Shown in pieces: positions 16,520 to 24,961 of a DNA stretch of 64,000 nt. How positions within the stretch are numbered: position 1 is the stretch's first letter; the number at the start of each line of letters is the position of its first letter. The DNA comes from Pseudomonas simiae. GTDB lineage: Bacteria; Pseudomonadota; Gammaproteobacteria; Pseudomonadales; Pseudomonadaceae. The position numbers were made by a program, and so were the translations under genes. Location: NCBI RefSeq assembly GCF_900111895.1, contig NZ_FOKB01000015.1, positions 31,545 to 95,544 of the forward strand. The letters run 5' to 3'. The notes under the pieces were generated by a model. It saw only the letters and a program-made list of their open reading frames with translations, was not told the DNA's origin and did not search any database.

Positions 16520-18529
16520 ATGGAAATCGTCACTGAATTTGCTTACACCGTGCGCGAAATCGAGCACTGCCTGATCCCCTTGAAGGACGGCACCCAGCTG
16601 GCCGCACGCATCTGGTTGCCGGAAGTCGCGGGCCTGCAGACCTTTCCGGCGATCCTGGAATACCTGCCGTACCGCAAGCGCGACGGCACCGCCGTGCGCG
16701 ATGCGCTGACCCACCCGTGGATGGCGGGGCAGGGCTATGTGTGTGTGCGGGTGGATATGCGCGGCAACGGTGAGTCCCAAGGCTTGATGGCCGATGAGTA
16801 CCTGCTGCAGGAGCAGGAAGACGCCCTTGAAGTGATCGACTGGTTGTGCCGGCAACCCTGGTGCGACGGCAATGTCGGCATGATGGGCATCTCCTGGGGC
16901 GGCTTCAATGGCCTGCAAGTCGCGGCGCGCCAGCCCGAGGCATTGAAGGCGATCATCACCTTGTGCTCCACCGATGACCGTTATGCCGACGACATCCACT
17001 ACAAGGGCGGCAACCTGTTGATGGAAAACTTCGGCTGGGCCGCCACCATGCTCAACTTCAGCGCAGCGGTGCCTGATCCCTTGCTGGTCGGCGACGACTG
17101 GAAAGACCTCTGGCACCAACGCCTGGACGCCATGCCGCTGCTCGCCGAAACCTGGCTGCAACACCAGACCCGCGATGACTACTGGCGCCACGGCTCGGTG
17201 TGCGAGGACTACGCGAAGATCAAGGCGGCCGTGTATGCGGTGGGCGGCTGGGGCGATGCCTATCGCAACACTGTTTCGCGCCTGATGCAAAACCTGCCCG
17301 GCCCGAAGAAGGCCATGATCGGACCGTGGATTCACAAGTACCCGCATTTTGCCGTGCCCAACCCGGCCATCGGCTTCCTGCAAGAAGCCAAGCGCTGGTG
17401 GGATCACTGGCTCAAGGGCATCGATAACGGGGTGATGGATGACGCATCCTGCACCTTTTACTTACAGGATATTCTGCCGCCGAAGGGCAGTTATGCCGAG
17501 CGGCCGGGGATCTGGGTGCAGACGGCGGGCTGGCCCGACTCGCAAGTGCAATGGACGGATTTCAGCCTGGGTGAACATGGCCTGAGTACGGGTGCACAAC
17601 CTTTGGCGGCGCCGCGCAGCATTTGTTCGCCGCTGACCACCGGCCTGCACCAGGGCGAGTACTGCGCTATCTGGTTTGGCCCCGATGGGCCGACGGATCA
17701 ACGTCGCGATGACGCCCAGTCGCTGTGCTTCGACTCGCAGCCGCTGACCGAGCCGCTGTCGTTGCTCGGCGATGCACGGCTTAAGTTGCGTCTGGCAAGT
17801 GACACATCCTGTGGTCAATTGGTCGCCAGGCTGAATGCGATAGCGCCGGATGGGCAGGTCACGCAAGTCAGCTACGGCGTGCTTAATCTCACACTGCGTG
17901 AGGACTTTTCCCAGGTAACGCCTGTCGTCCCAGGTCAACCGATGGATGTGCAGTTGAACCTCGACCACATCGGCATGCGCCTGCCTGCCGGCTACCGTTT
18001 GCGCCTGGCGCTCAGCACGGCGAGTTTCCCGTTGCTGTGGCCGAGCCGCGAGCTGACCACTTTGACGTTGCTACCAGGCCTGCAAAGCCTGCAACTGCCG
18101 GTGTTTACCGGCGAGGCGGTGGAGTGCCCGTTCGAAGCGCCGCAGTCGGCTACACCGGTAGCGATGGAAGTCTTACGCGGTGCCGCGCCGAAACGCACAC
18201 TGATCGAAGACGTGGGCAGTGGCGAAGTCTGTGTGAAAATTGAAGACGACCTGGGTTCGGTGCGTTTTACCGACCATGGCTTGTCAGTGGACCAGCGTTG
18301 CACCGAGCAATACCGCACCTTGCCCTGGGATCCGCTGTCGACGCGGGCCGACATCGAATGGCACTACTGTGTCGGCCGCGACCAGTGGGCCGTGGAGGTG
18401 GAAAGCCACCTGAGCGTGCACGCCGATGCCGAGTGGTTCTACATCGAAGCGGAGCAGACCGCCTGGGAAAATGGCCAACTGGAACATCGTCGACAATGGA
18501 GTAAGCGCGTGGCCAGGGTCGCACTGTAA
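16520..18529 (+). CDS. CocE/NonD family hydrolase (X-Pro dipeptidyl-peptidase fold)
   Basis: A 669-residue alpha/beta hydrolase of the cocaine-esterase/S15 group. The nucleophile elbow is GISWGG (about residue 120). It is preceded by the oxyanion region LEYLPYRKRDGT and the VDMRGNGESQG motif, with a helical cap segment and GPWIHKYPH carrying the probable catalytic His. The C-terminal third is the jelly-roll PepX_C domain (SLLGDARLKLRLASD onward). No signal peptide is seen, so it is cytoplasmic. GGAG lies seven bases before ATG 16520. It sits between a BCCT importer and a LysR gene. Annotation as an acylase or esterase is safe; the exact substrate is not. Confidence 0.88.
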   Translation: MEIVTEFAYTVREIEHCLIPLKDGTQLAARIWLPEVAGLQTFPAILEYLPYRKRDGTAVRDALTHPWMAGQGYVCVRVDMRGNGESQGLMADEYLLQEQEDALEVIDWLCRQPWCDGNVGMMGISWGGFNGLQVAARQPEALKAIITLCSTDDRYADDIHYKGGNLLMENFGWAATMLNFSAAVPDPLLVGDDWKDLWHQRLDAMPLLAETWLQHQTRDDYWRHGSVCEDYAKIKAAVYAVGGWGDAYRNTVSRLMQNLPGPKKAMIGPWIHKYPHFAVPNPAIGFLQEAKRWWDHWLKGIDNGVMDDASCTFYLQDILPPKGSYAERPGIWVQTAGWPDSQVQWTDFSLGEHGLSTGAQPLAAPRSICSPLTTGLHQGEYCAIWFGPDGPTDQRRDDAQSLCFDSQPLTEPLSLLGDARLKLRLASDTSCGQLVARLNAIAPDGQVTQVSYGVLNLTLREDFSQVTPVVPGQPMDVQLNLDHIGMRLPAGYRLRLALSTASFPLLWPSRELTTLTLLPGLQSLQLPVFTGEAVECPFEAPQSATPVAMEVLRGAAPKRTLIEDVGSGEVCVKIEDDLGSVRFTDHGLSVDQRCTEQYRTLPWDPLSTRADIEWHYCVGRDQWAVEVESHLSVHADAEWFYIEAEQTAWENGQLEHRRQWSKRVARVAL

Positions 18530-18600
18530 GCAGGCAAGTGGCAGGATGCCTGTCAACGTGATCTCTGCGGGCCTGGGGTAACCTGGGCCCGTCATTGCCA

Positions 18601-19548
18601 ATGGACTTGCTCATGTCGCGCCGAAATGTCGATCTTCCGCCCCTCAACTGCCTGCAGACGTTCGAAGCGGCCGCACGCCATTTGAGCTTTACCCAGGCGG
18701 CCCATGAACTGAATCTGACCCAAAGCGCGGTTAGCCGCCAGGTCAAACGCCTCGAAGAAGACTTGGCCCGTCCGCTGTTTTATCGGCTGGCCCAAGGCTT
18801 GAGCCTGACCCCTGCCGGGGTACGTTACTTCCGTACCGTCCAACGCCTGTTGCGTGAGCTTGATCGCGAGTCCGCCGAGTTGCGCAGGCGTGGTGCCGAT
18901 CGCCAGTTGACCCTGGCCAGCACGCCCACCATCAGTTCTATCTGGCTTGCCGGCCTGTTGCCGCAGTTCCAGCGCGACCATCCGGACCTGGATATCCGCA
19001 TCCTGTGCAGCGAAAGCCCCAGCCACTTGGATGTCAGCGAATATGACCTTGGTTTGTTCTATCACTTGGATGAACTGGCCGCGCCCCACGGCCTTGAGCT
19101 GTCACCGGTGTTCGACAGCGAGCAGGTCATCACCGTGTGCAGTCCCGGCTACCTTGAGCGCCACGGCCCAATTCGCGACCTGCACCACTTGTTGCACGCT
19201 CACACCTTGCTGATCGTCGAGGACCACCACCACGATTGGCTGACCTGGGCCGACTGGTTCGCCGACGCCGGTGCCGACTACTACTCTCCGCGCCATGCGT
19301 TGCGCACCAACAGCTATCAATTGTTGATGCAATCGGCGGTGATGGGGCACGGCGTCGCCTTGGGGTGGAAGCGCTTGCTGGAGACTGACCTTGAGTCCGG
19401 ACGCCTGCAAATAGCCTTGCCCCACAGCATGCACAGTCGCGGCCGCCTGCACCTGATGCAGCCGCATCATCGCAATCCGCCCGCGGCGGTGCGCAGTTTT
19501 CGTCAATGGTTGCAGGCACGTACCGCAGAGGCTGGACTCGCTGACTGA
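18601..19548 (+). CDS. LysR-type transcriptional regulator (GcvA-like)
   Basis: A 315-residue LysR protein. The N-terminal winged helix is clear: LQTFEAAARHLSFTQAAHELNLTQSAVSRQVKRLEE, followed by the LFYRLAQGLSLTPAG linker and a substrate-binding domain. It resembles the GcvA/AmpR branch (LPPLNCLQTFEAAARH). It follows the CocE gene on the same strand by 71 bases and may regulate the BCCT-CocE pair. The start could also be ATG 18613; neither has a strong ribosome-binding site. Confidence 0.87.
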   Translation: MDLLMSRRNVDLPPLNCLQTFEAAARHLSFTQAAHELNLTQSAVSRQVKRLEEDLARPLFYRLAQGLSLTPAGVRYFRTVQRLLRELDRESAELRRRGADRQLTLASTPTISSIWLAGLLPQFQRDHPDLDIRILCSESPSHLDVSEYDLGLFYHLDELAAPHGLELSPVFDSEQVITVCSPGYLERHGPIRDLHHLLHAHTLLIVEDHHHDWLTWADWFADAGADYYSPRHALRTNSYQLLMQSAVMGHGVALGWKRLLETDLESGRLQIALPHSMHSRGRLHLMQPHHRNPPAAVRSFRQWLQARTAEAGLAD

Positions 19549-19551
19549 GTG

Positions 19552-19674
19552 TCAGTGCTGGCCGGTATTTTTCTTTTTGGTCTGGCGCGTCGCCAGGTGT
19601 TCGAAGCAAAAAGAAGCGGTGCCGAACACGGCGATCAGGGTGAGTACGATCATGCCGAGGGTTGAGCTTTCCAC
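19552..19674 (-). CDS. Small 40-residue single-span membrane protein
   Basis: A short frame starting at GTG 19674, with AGGAAG five bases upstream. It encodes 40 residues with one hydrophobic helix (LGMIVLTLIAVFGTASFCF, residues 6-24) and a basic tail ending TKKKNTGQH, the pattern of a bona fide small inner-membrane protein with its C terminus inside. It is convergent with the LysR gene, the two stops lying three bases apart. I do not recognise a family. Support is the good ribosome-binding site, the topology, and that it fills an otherwise empty gap. Confidence 0.55.
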   Translation of the reverse strand: MESSTLGMIVLTLIAVFGTASFCFEHLATRQTKKKNTGQH

Positions 19675-19785
19675 GGTGACTTCCTACGGGTGATGGGGTA
19701 GGTGCTCACGGTAGAGGCAGGGGTGATAAGGGCTCAATAGACCCGACGCAATCCTTACGCCGTCGGGCCTGATGTTATGCATTCT

Positions 19786-20952
19786 TTACGGGGCGTTGCG
19801 GCTGTGGCGGTAATCGCTGACCGCTTCGTACACCGCCTTGCGCAAGCGGTTGATACCGCCGATAGGGCGGTGTTCCGCTACACCAAACCAGGGGTTGAAC
19901 GATTGGTTGTCGCACGCCAGGTTCTGCTCGGGTGTATCGAAATCCTGCGCCGGGATGCGCACCTTGGCCACCGTTTCATAGGGCGCATCGCTCTCCTTCC
20001 ATTCGATGCTGGTGTCTTCGATGGGCATGAAGGTCTGCGGGTTCTGCCGCTGGATCTGCAGCACGAAACACGCAGGTATGCGGTCGGTGGACAACTGCTG
20101 GCTCAAGGCGCTGCGCAGGAAGTTCGGCAAGTCCTGGTTTTGCTTGGGCAGTTGATATTCCGGGCAGCTGAGCGGGTCGGGCGCGACGCGGAACTTGGCG
20201 TTGGCCGTCCCGAACTTGTAGGGCGAGACCGAAAAGTACGTCGTTTGCGTCGGGCTGGCCGGTGCGGGGGCCAGGGTCGCCAGGGCGATAAACAGGTGGC
20301 GCACCTGCCAGGTCCGTGGGTCTGCCTTGGGGAAGAACGCCAGGACTTTCTTGCCGTCCGCTTGTGCGCCGATGTTCTGCGCATACTCCGCTACATCGCT
20401 GACGAAGAAGTTCGGGTGGCTGAACATCACGAAGTCCTGTTCCGTGCGTGCCTGTTGATCGGCCAGCAGTTGTTTGCCCGGCACGTCCAGCAGCTTGAGC
20501 GCCATGCCCCGCGCATCCCGGATGCTGTCGAACTGTGGGTAGGCGTTGCCGTTGGACAGTCGCATCATCGCCTGCCAGGTCTTGCCCGGCTCGGCGAACA
20601 CGCCCTGGCGCAGCGCCGGGTCGAGATCGGCCAACACGCTGACTTCGGCCTTGACGCAACCATGGGCCTTGGCATGGGCATCGCGCAGGTAGCGCGTGCC
20701 TTCGCGGTGCTGGTCAACGATGCGCACGGCCGTCTGGATAATGCCTTGGGTCATCGCTGCTTCGCCCGGCGGAATCTGCTCATTCGGCGACACCGGGCCG
20801 CTGTGTTGCCAGGCGTACCAGGCGGTAGCGGCCAGCCAGCCGAGCAGGCCGAGGCCCACCAGCCACAGCAGGGTCTTGCCCAGAAACGCGCCGATGCGCA
20901 GCCATAGGCGGGCGAGCAGGGAAGGTCGGTCGTAGGGGGATCGAATCATCAT
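19786..20952 (-). CDS. Membrane-anchored catalase-family protein (SrpA-like)
   Basis: A 388-residue protein. A hydrophobic anchor (TLLWLVGLGLLGWLAATAWYAW, residues 27-48) precedes a minimal catalase fold. The distal His region is DAHAKAHGCVKAEV (about residue 92-105), the MRLSNGN strand follows, and the proximal haem tyrosine is in RKAVY near the C terminus within FNPWFGVAEHRPIGG. Such stripped catalases generally have peroxidase rather than strong catalase activity. Its ATG overlaps the stop of the dihaem cytochrome gene (ATGA), so the two are translated together and probably act together at the periplasmic face. Confidence 0.85.
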   Translation of the reverse strand: MMIRSPYDRPSLLARLWLRIGAFLGKTLLWLVGLGLLGWLAATAWYAWQHSGPVSPNEQIPPGEAAMTQGIIQTAVRIVDQHREGTRYLRDAHAKAHGCVKAEVSVLADLDPALRQGVFAEPGKTWQAMMRLSNGNAYPQFDSIRDARGMALKLLDVPGKQLLADQQARTEQDFVMFSHPNFFVSDVAEYAQNIGAQADGKKVLAFFPKADPRTWQVRHLFIALATLAPAPASPTQTTYFSVSPYKFGTANAKFRVAPDPLSCPEYQLPKQNQDLPNFLRSALSQQLSTDRIPACFVLQIQRQNPQTFMPIEDTSIEWKESDAPYETVAKVRIPAQDFDTPEQNLACDNQSFNPWFGVAEHRPIGGINRLRKAVYEAVSDYRHSRNAP

Positions 20953-22757
20953 GGCAGTTGTTGCTCCAGCGGGCCGCCCAGTACTTTGAGGTATTCCAGC
21001 AGCGCCCAGCGTTCCTGCGGTAGCAGGCCACGGCCGATCACGCCATTGCCACGACTGCCGGCACGGAATTCGTGACCGCTGTTGTGGTTGCCGGTGATTT
21101 TGGTGTCGAACAGAAAGGCATTCTTGAACGCACCGGTCTCAAAGCCGAGGTGGCGCGGGTCGTAGTTGAAGGTGCCTTTATAGAAGGTGGTGCTGCGCTC
21201 GTCCTGGGGCGAGAGCAACTGATAGATCGTCGGCACCGAACCGTTATGCAGGAACGGCGGTGTCGCCCAGACGCCTGCCAATGGCCGCGCCTTATAAGCT
21301 CGCAGTTCACGCACGCCAATGGGCAGGCCGTAGCCGTCCAGGCGCGGGCGCTCGGCCGGGGTCACGCCGGCGGCGCGGTAGGCATGTTCTTCGACGAAAG
21401 CGGTGACGTAGGCGAGGCCCTTGGCCACGGACATTTTTTTCAGGTCCAGTGGCTCGGTCGGCGTGGGGTGCAGTTCGACGTTGAGTTTGGCCAGTTCCGC
21501 CAGGTCCCATTGCAGGGCGCTGAGGTCGTAGCGCTGATCGGCGATGTTGCTGGCAGTGCCGGGGTCGGTGCCGATGTAGGCCACTGGCAGCATTTTCAGC
21601 TGTTGCACAGGACGGCCGTTTTCCTGGGTGACGCTGGGCACATGGCAGCCGGCGCAGTTTTCGGCGAACAGTGCGCGGCCTTGGGCGGCGAGCGGCTTAT
21701 CGATGGTGCCGAACAGATCCTCGGGCCAGGTCGGGGCCTTGAGGCGTTGCAGGGTTTCTTCGATCAGGTTGAGGTCGCGCACCCTTACGCTGGAGGGGTA
21801 GCGCGCATCGCCCTGGAGCGGTTGGCCGGCGTCGTCGAAAAAGGTCAGGGTCGCGCCGACACCCAGCGCTTCGCCGATGTTGCGTGCCATGGGCTGTTGG
21901 GCCGAGCCGTTCCATTGCACCCAGTCGAAGGTCCAGATATCCCACAACTGCGGGTAGTCCACCGGCGCATTGGCGACGCGATAGTTGTCGGGAGAAATGG
22001 CGTCGCCAAAGCTGGCGTTGGCAATGCGGCCAAAGGCGTCCGTGCGGCCGGGACCTTCTTCAGTGGGGTAGAGGCCACGGTGGGTATCGTTCCAGGCCAC
22101 CTTGAGGAATTTGTTCAGCGACTGCTTGAAGTCTTGGCGCAGTTGTTTGTGCTCGGCGTCGTAGCGATCTTTCAGCACCTGGCGGGCAAAGCGTTCGAAC
22201 TTCCATGGGTTGTAATAGGTGGCCGCCAGGCTCGCGACCAGGGCCTGGCCGAAACTGCCGCCGCGCAAGGTCGGCACGCTGGAGGGCAGCACGTGCTGGG
22301 CGGAACCGCCGTCGATCCGCAGGGCTTGGTTTTTGTAATGCAGTTCGCCGGTGTGGCAGGCGGCGCAGGTGATATCCAGGTACTCGACGTTGCTGCCGGC
22401 GTTTTTGTGCCGGGCGAAACCCACGGGCAGGTTGCCGGGGTTTTGCGCCGTGGGCAGTTGCTTGGGGTCGACCAGGAAACCGAAGCGGGCCAAATACGCT
22501 GGCGTGGCAAAGCGCTGCTCGGAAAACGGCAATTCCAGGGCAGTGAACCAGTCGTAGTGCAGGCCTTTTACCTGGGTGCCCTGGGGCGTGAAGTAGTAGG
22601 TCTGGCGGTCGGCGGCACTCCATTGTTCCTGGTAGTGCACCTGCTCCACGGGCACATAGTCCGGCAGCTTGGGGTTGATGGTGTAATAAAGCACCACGGC
22701 CAGGATCAGGCCCAGTGCTATTAATATCAGGAGTAAAACACGGGAAAAAATGCGCAA
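20949..22757 (-). CDS. Membrane-anchored dihaem cytochrome c (peroxidase-like)
   Basis: About 602 residues. An N-terminal anchor (VLLLILIALGLILAVVLYYTI) leads into a periplasmic domain with two haem c motifs, CAACHTGELHYKN (about residue 125) and CAGCHVPSV (about 370), as in bacterial dihaem peroxidases of the MauG/CcpA type. The C-terminal GVWATPPFLHNGSVPTI segment is the conserved region around the distal haem. No ATG fits the N terminus. The best start is TTG 22757 with AAGGA seven bases upstream, which removes 23 implausible residues. It is the first gene of a two-gene operon with the catalase-like protein, divergent from the FKBP gene. Confidence 0.87.
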   Translation of the reverse strand: MRIFSRVLLLILIALGLILAVVLYYTINPKLPDYVPVEQVHYQEQWSAADRQTYYFTPQGTQVKGLHYDWFTALELPFSEQRFATPAYLARFGFLVDPKQLPTAQNPGNLPVGFARHKNAGSNVEYLDITCAACHTGELHYKNQALRIDGGSAQHVLPSSVPTLRGGSFGQALVASLAATYYNPWKFERFARQVLKDRYDAEHKQLRQDFKQSLNKFLKVAWNDTHRGLYPTEEGPGRTDAFGRIANASFGDAISPDNYRVANAPVDYPQLWDIWTFDWVQWNGSAQQPMARNIGEALGVGATLTFFDDAGQPLQGDARYPSSVRVRDLNLIEETLQRLKAPTWPEDLFGTIDKPLAAQGRALFAENCAGCHVPSVTQENGRPVQQLKMLPVAYIGTDPGTASNIADQRYDLSALQWDLAELAKLNVELHPTPTEPLDLKKMSVAKGLAYVTAFVEEHAYRAAGVTPAERPRLDGYGLPIGVRELRAYKARPLAGVWATPPFLHNGSVPTIYQLLSPQDERSTTFYKGTFNYDPRHLGFETGAFKNAFLFDTKITGNHNSGHEFRAGSRGNGVIGRGLLPQERWALLEYLKVLGGPLEQQLP

Positions 22758-22850
22758 GATGGCTATCCTTGTCTCGGCCTTGTCGAGGTGTCGCGTTGTT
22801 ATGCCACTACGCCACAAGGGCGGCAAGTGGCCATGAGCCTGGTAGCAGGC

Positions 22851-22874
22851 GGCCCCACGATCCTTCGCGGGGCC
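22851..22874. other. GC-rich inverted repeat in a divergent intergenic region
   Basis: GGCCCC (22851) pairs with GGGGCC (22869) between the divergently transcribed dihaem cytochrome and FKBP genes. It could be a hairpin in an untranslated leader or a regulator site; nothing else is recognised in 22758-23015. Confidence 0.35.
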
Positions 22875-23015
22875 CCATCATGAATGAAAATGCTTTTAAA
22901 CACGTGAACTTATCAGAAGTTTCCTGCTCACATGCCGGTAGCCATTGGTCGTGGCCGCCTGATAAGCTCGCGACTTTATTCGAATGCCCTATTGGCGCAT
23001 GAACAAGGAAATAGC

Positions 23016-23747
23016 ATGAAACAGCATCGGTTGGCGGCGGCGGTGGCCCTGGTTAGCCTGGTACTTGCGGGTTGTGATTCGCAGACCAGCGTAGAGCTGA
23101 AAACCCCGGCGCAGAAAGCTTCCTACGGCATCGGCCTGAACATGGGCAAAAGCCTTGCCCAAGAAGGCATGGATGACCTGGATTCCAAAGCAGTAGCCCA
23201 AGGCATCGAAGATGCTGTCGGCAAAAAAGAGCAGAAGCTCAAAGACGACGAGCTGGTTGAAGCGTTTGCCGCACTGCAAAAGCGTGCTGAAGAACGCATG
23301 ACCAAGATGAGCGAAGAGTCGGCAGCCGCCGGCAAGAAATTCCTCGAAGACAACGCCAAGAAAGACGGCGTCGTCACCACCGCTTCCGGTCTGCAGTACA
23401 AGATCATCAAGAAAGCCGATGGCGCACAGCCTAAGCCGACTGACGTGGTGACTGTGCACTACACCGGCAAACTCACCAACGGCACCACCTTTGACAGCTC
23501 CGTGGATCGCGGTAGCCCGATTGACCTGCCGGTCAGCGGCGTGATCCCAGGTTGGGTCGAAGGCCTGCAACTGATGCACGTCGGCGAGAAGGTCGAGCTG
23601 TACATCCCTTCGGACCTGGCCTACGGCGCACAAAGCCCAAGCCCAGCGATCCCAGCCAACTCCGTGCTGGTATTCGACCTGGAGCTGCTGGCCATCAAGG
23701 ATCCAGCCAAAGCAGAAGCACCTGCAGCACCAGCCGCCAAGAAGTAA
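23016..23747 (+). CDS. FKBP-type peptidyl-prolyl isomerase, lipoprotein (Mip/FkpA-like)
   Basis: A 243-residue exported isomerase. The signal peptide ends in the lipobox LVLAGC (Cys about residue 19), so it is lipid-anchored. Residues 25-110 form the helical dimerisation domain, containing SYGIGLNMGKSLAQE. The C-terminal FKBP domain contains VTVHYTGKLTNGTTFDSS, VIPGWVEGLQLMHVGEK and IPSDLAYG, the residues lining the active site. It assists folding of envelope proteins. The start at 23016 follows AAGGAA; an upstream frame extension to 22932 would destroy the signal peptide. A strong terminator follows. Confidence 0.95.
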   Translation: MKQHRLAAAVALVSLVLAGCDSQTSVELKTPAQKASYGIGLNMGKSLAQEGMDDLDSKAVAQGIEDAVGKKEQKLKDDELVEAFAALQKRAEERMTKMSEESAAAGKKFLEDNAKKDGVVTTASGLQYKIIKKADGAQPKPTDVVTVHYTGKLTNGTTFDSSVDRGSPIDLPVSGVIPGWVEGLQLMHVGEKVELYIPSDLAYGAQSPSPAIPANSVLVFDLELLAIKDPAKAEAPAAPAAKK

Positions 23748-23762
23748 TCGGCGCCTGAACAT

Positions 23763-23792
23763 ACAACGCCCCGTCTAGACGGGGCGTTGTTG
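23763..23792 (+). terminator. Terminator after the FKBP gene
   Basis: CAACGCCCCGTC pairs with GACGGGGCGTTG and is followed by a T-rich run, 16 bases past the stop codon. Confidence 0.9.
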
Positions 23793-23956
23793 TTTCTGGG
23801 GGGCATCGTTCTAAATGGGGGAGCTGTGCAGATCCAAACGAACGTCTGTGGCAGGTAACAGTCTGATATAAGACTCGAGTACGGGTAGCCGCACATCAAC
23901 GCCAAGTCAATGAAATCTTGGGTTTTTTTTCAGTGCGCAAAAAATGCCCGATCTGA

Positions 23957-23985
23957 CTGAAAGCCTTGTAACACGTGGCTTTCAG
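23957..23985. other. Nine-base-pair stem-loop in the intergenic region
   Basis: CTGAAAGCC (23957) pairs perfectly with GGCTTTCAG (23977) around an 11-base loop. Its role is unknown. The surrounding 23793-24008 contains no recognisable gene. Confidence 0.5.
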
Positions 23986-24008
23986 CGCGGAAAATAGGCT
24001 CTGTTCAC

Positions 24009-24039
24009 AAGGTTATCCACAATTTGTGTGGATAACCTT
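24009..24039. promoter_or_regulatory. Inverted pair of consensus DnaA boxes / hairpin
   Basis: AAGGTTATCCACA (24009-24021) and TGTGGATAACCTT (24027-24039) are perfect complements around a five-base loop. Each arm contains TTATCCACA, a perfect match to the DnaA-box consensus TTATNCACA. It lies 27 bases before the YkvA gene. It could bind DnaA, act as a terminator (T-run following), or both. Confidence 0.6.
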
Positions 24040-24066
24040 TTATGTCGCCTGGAACTGGAGTGACAG

Positions 24067-24525
24067 ATGAAACCACCCTTCAATTTCACCCGTTTCCTGC
24101 CCATGGCCGCGCGTCTCCTAGGGCGTGGACGTTTGCCGACGTTACTGTTCGCGGTGGCGGCCAAGGGCTCCAGCCAGGGCAATCGCCTGGGCAAACTCAA
24201 GGATGACTTCAAGTTGCTCCAGGCGCTGTGCCTGGCCTACTGGCGCGGCGAGTACCGGGCGATCAGCCCCAAGGCGCTGATCTCGGTGGTGGCGGGGTTG
24301 ATGTACTTCCTCAGCCCGATTGATGCCATTCCGGACTTTATCCCCATGTTCGGCATGCTCGACGACATTGCCGTGCTGGCATGGGTCATGAAGACCCTGG
24401 AAGGCGAACTGAGCGCCTTTCGTGCCTGGCGTGACGCCCAGCGCCCGGAAAAGCTCGCCGTGGTTGAGCGACTGCCTGCTACGCCCGCGCTGCTGGCCAA
24501 GGAAAACCCGCAAAAAAACGGATGA
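24067..24525 (+). CDS. YkvA family (DUF1232) protein
   Basis: A 152-residue protein with the DUF1232/YkvA core. The hydrophobic signature is ISVVAGLMYFLSPIDAIPDFIPMFGMLDDIAVLAWVMKTLE (residues about 74-115), where SPIDAIPDFIP is the diagnostic motif. Function is unknown in the family, and a membrane-associated role is usual. GGAG precedes the ATG. The stop is about 95 bases before the HTH gene, with a possible promoter between. Confidence 0.85.
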   Translation: MKPPFNFTRFLPMAARLLGRGRLPTLLFAVAAKGSSQGNRLGKLKDDFKLLQALCLAYWRGEYRAISPKALISVVAGLMYFLSPIDAIPDFIPMFGMLDDIAVLAWVMKTLEGELSAFRAWRDAQRPEKLAVVERLPATPALLAKENPQKNG

Positions 24526-24619
24526 CACGGTATATCCCCCTGCGACCTTTGTGGCTGTTAGGATTACACTCCTAAGGAAAGAGCTTACTCAGTAAGTGTT
24601 GTTATCCTACGGGGCGGTC

Positions 24620-24961
24620 ATGGATATTCAGATAATTTCACGCAATGGCGAACCCGAATACGCGGTGTTGCCATGGGATCAGTACCAGGCGCTGCTAAAA
24701 GCTGCCGGTCAGCAACAACCGACGTTACCTCCTCTCTCATCGACTGCCCAAGCCGCCCCTGACCAGGACCTGCGCCCGCTTGCAGACCTGCGCGGCTTGC
24801 GTGAGGCCAAGGGCCTGGCGATCGAAACCCTGGCACGCACTGTGGGGATCAGCCCCTCATATCTTGGATTGATTGAAAGTGGTGAACGCCAGCCGGATGC
24901 CGCGATCCGCCGCAGCCTGGCCTGGGAATTGGGCGTTGCAGGTTGGAGGGATGAATCTTGA
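24620..24961 (+). CDS. XRE-type helix-turn-helix regulator with antitoxin-like N terminus
   Basis: A 113-residue protein. Residues 1-30 (ISRNGEPEYAVLPWDQYQAL) look like the strand-helix of Phd/YefM-type antitoxins. Residues 55-105 form a Cro/XRE HTH: LREAKGLAIETLARTVGISP, then YLGLIESGERQPD. It is translationally coupled to the next gene, whose TTG start overlaps its stop (TTGA). It may be a regulator, or half of a toxin-antitoxin-like pair; the partner is not a recognised toxin. ATG 24620 with an upstream GGGG was chosen over an earlier in-frame TTG. Confidence 0.75.
   Translation: MDIQIISRNGEPEYAVLPWDQYQALLKAAGQQQPTLPPLSSTAQAAPDQDLRPLADLRGLREAKGLAIETLARTVGISPSYLGLIESGERQPDAAIRRSLAWELGVAGWRDES

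Noticed and set aside
21072..22724. A 550-codon plus-strand frame opposite the dihaem cytochrome gene
   Set aside because: The minus strand encodes two CxxCH motifs and a conserved peroxidase sequence; the plus frame is a shadow without a ribosome-binding site.
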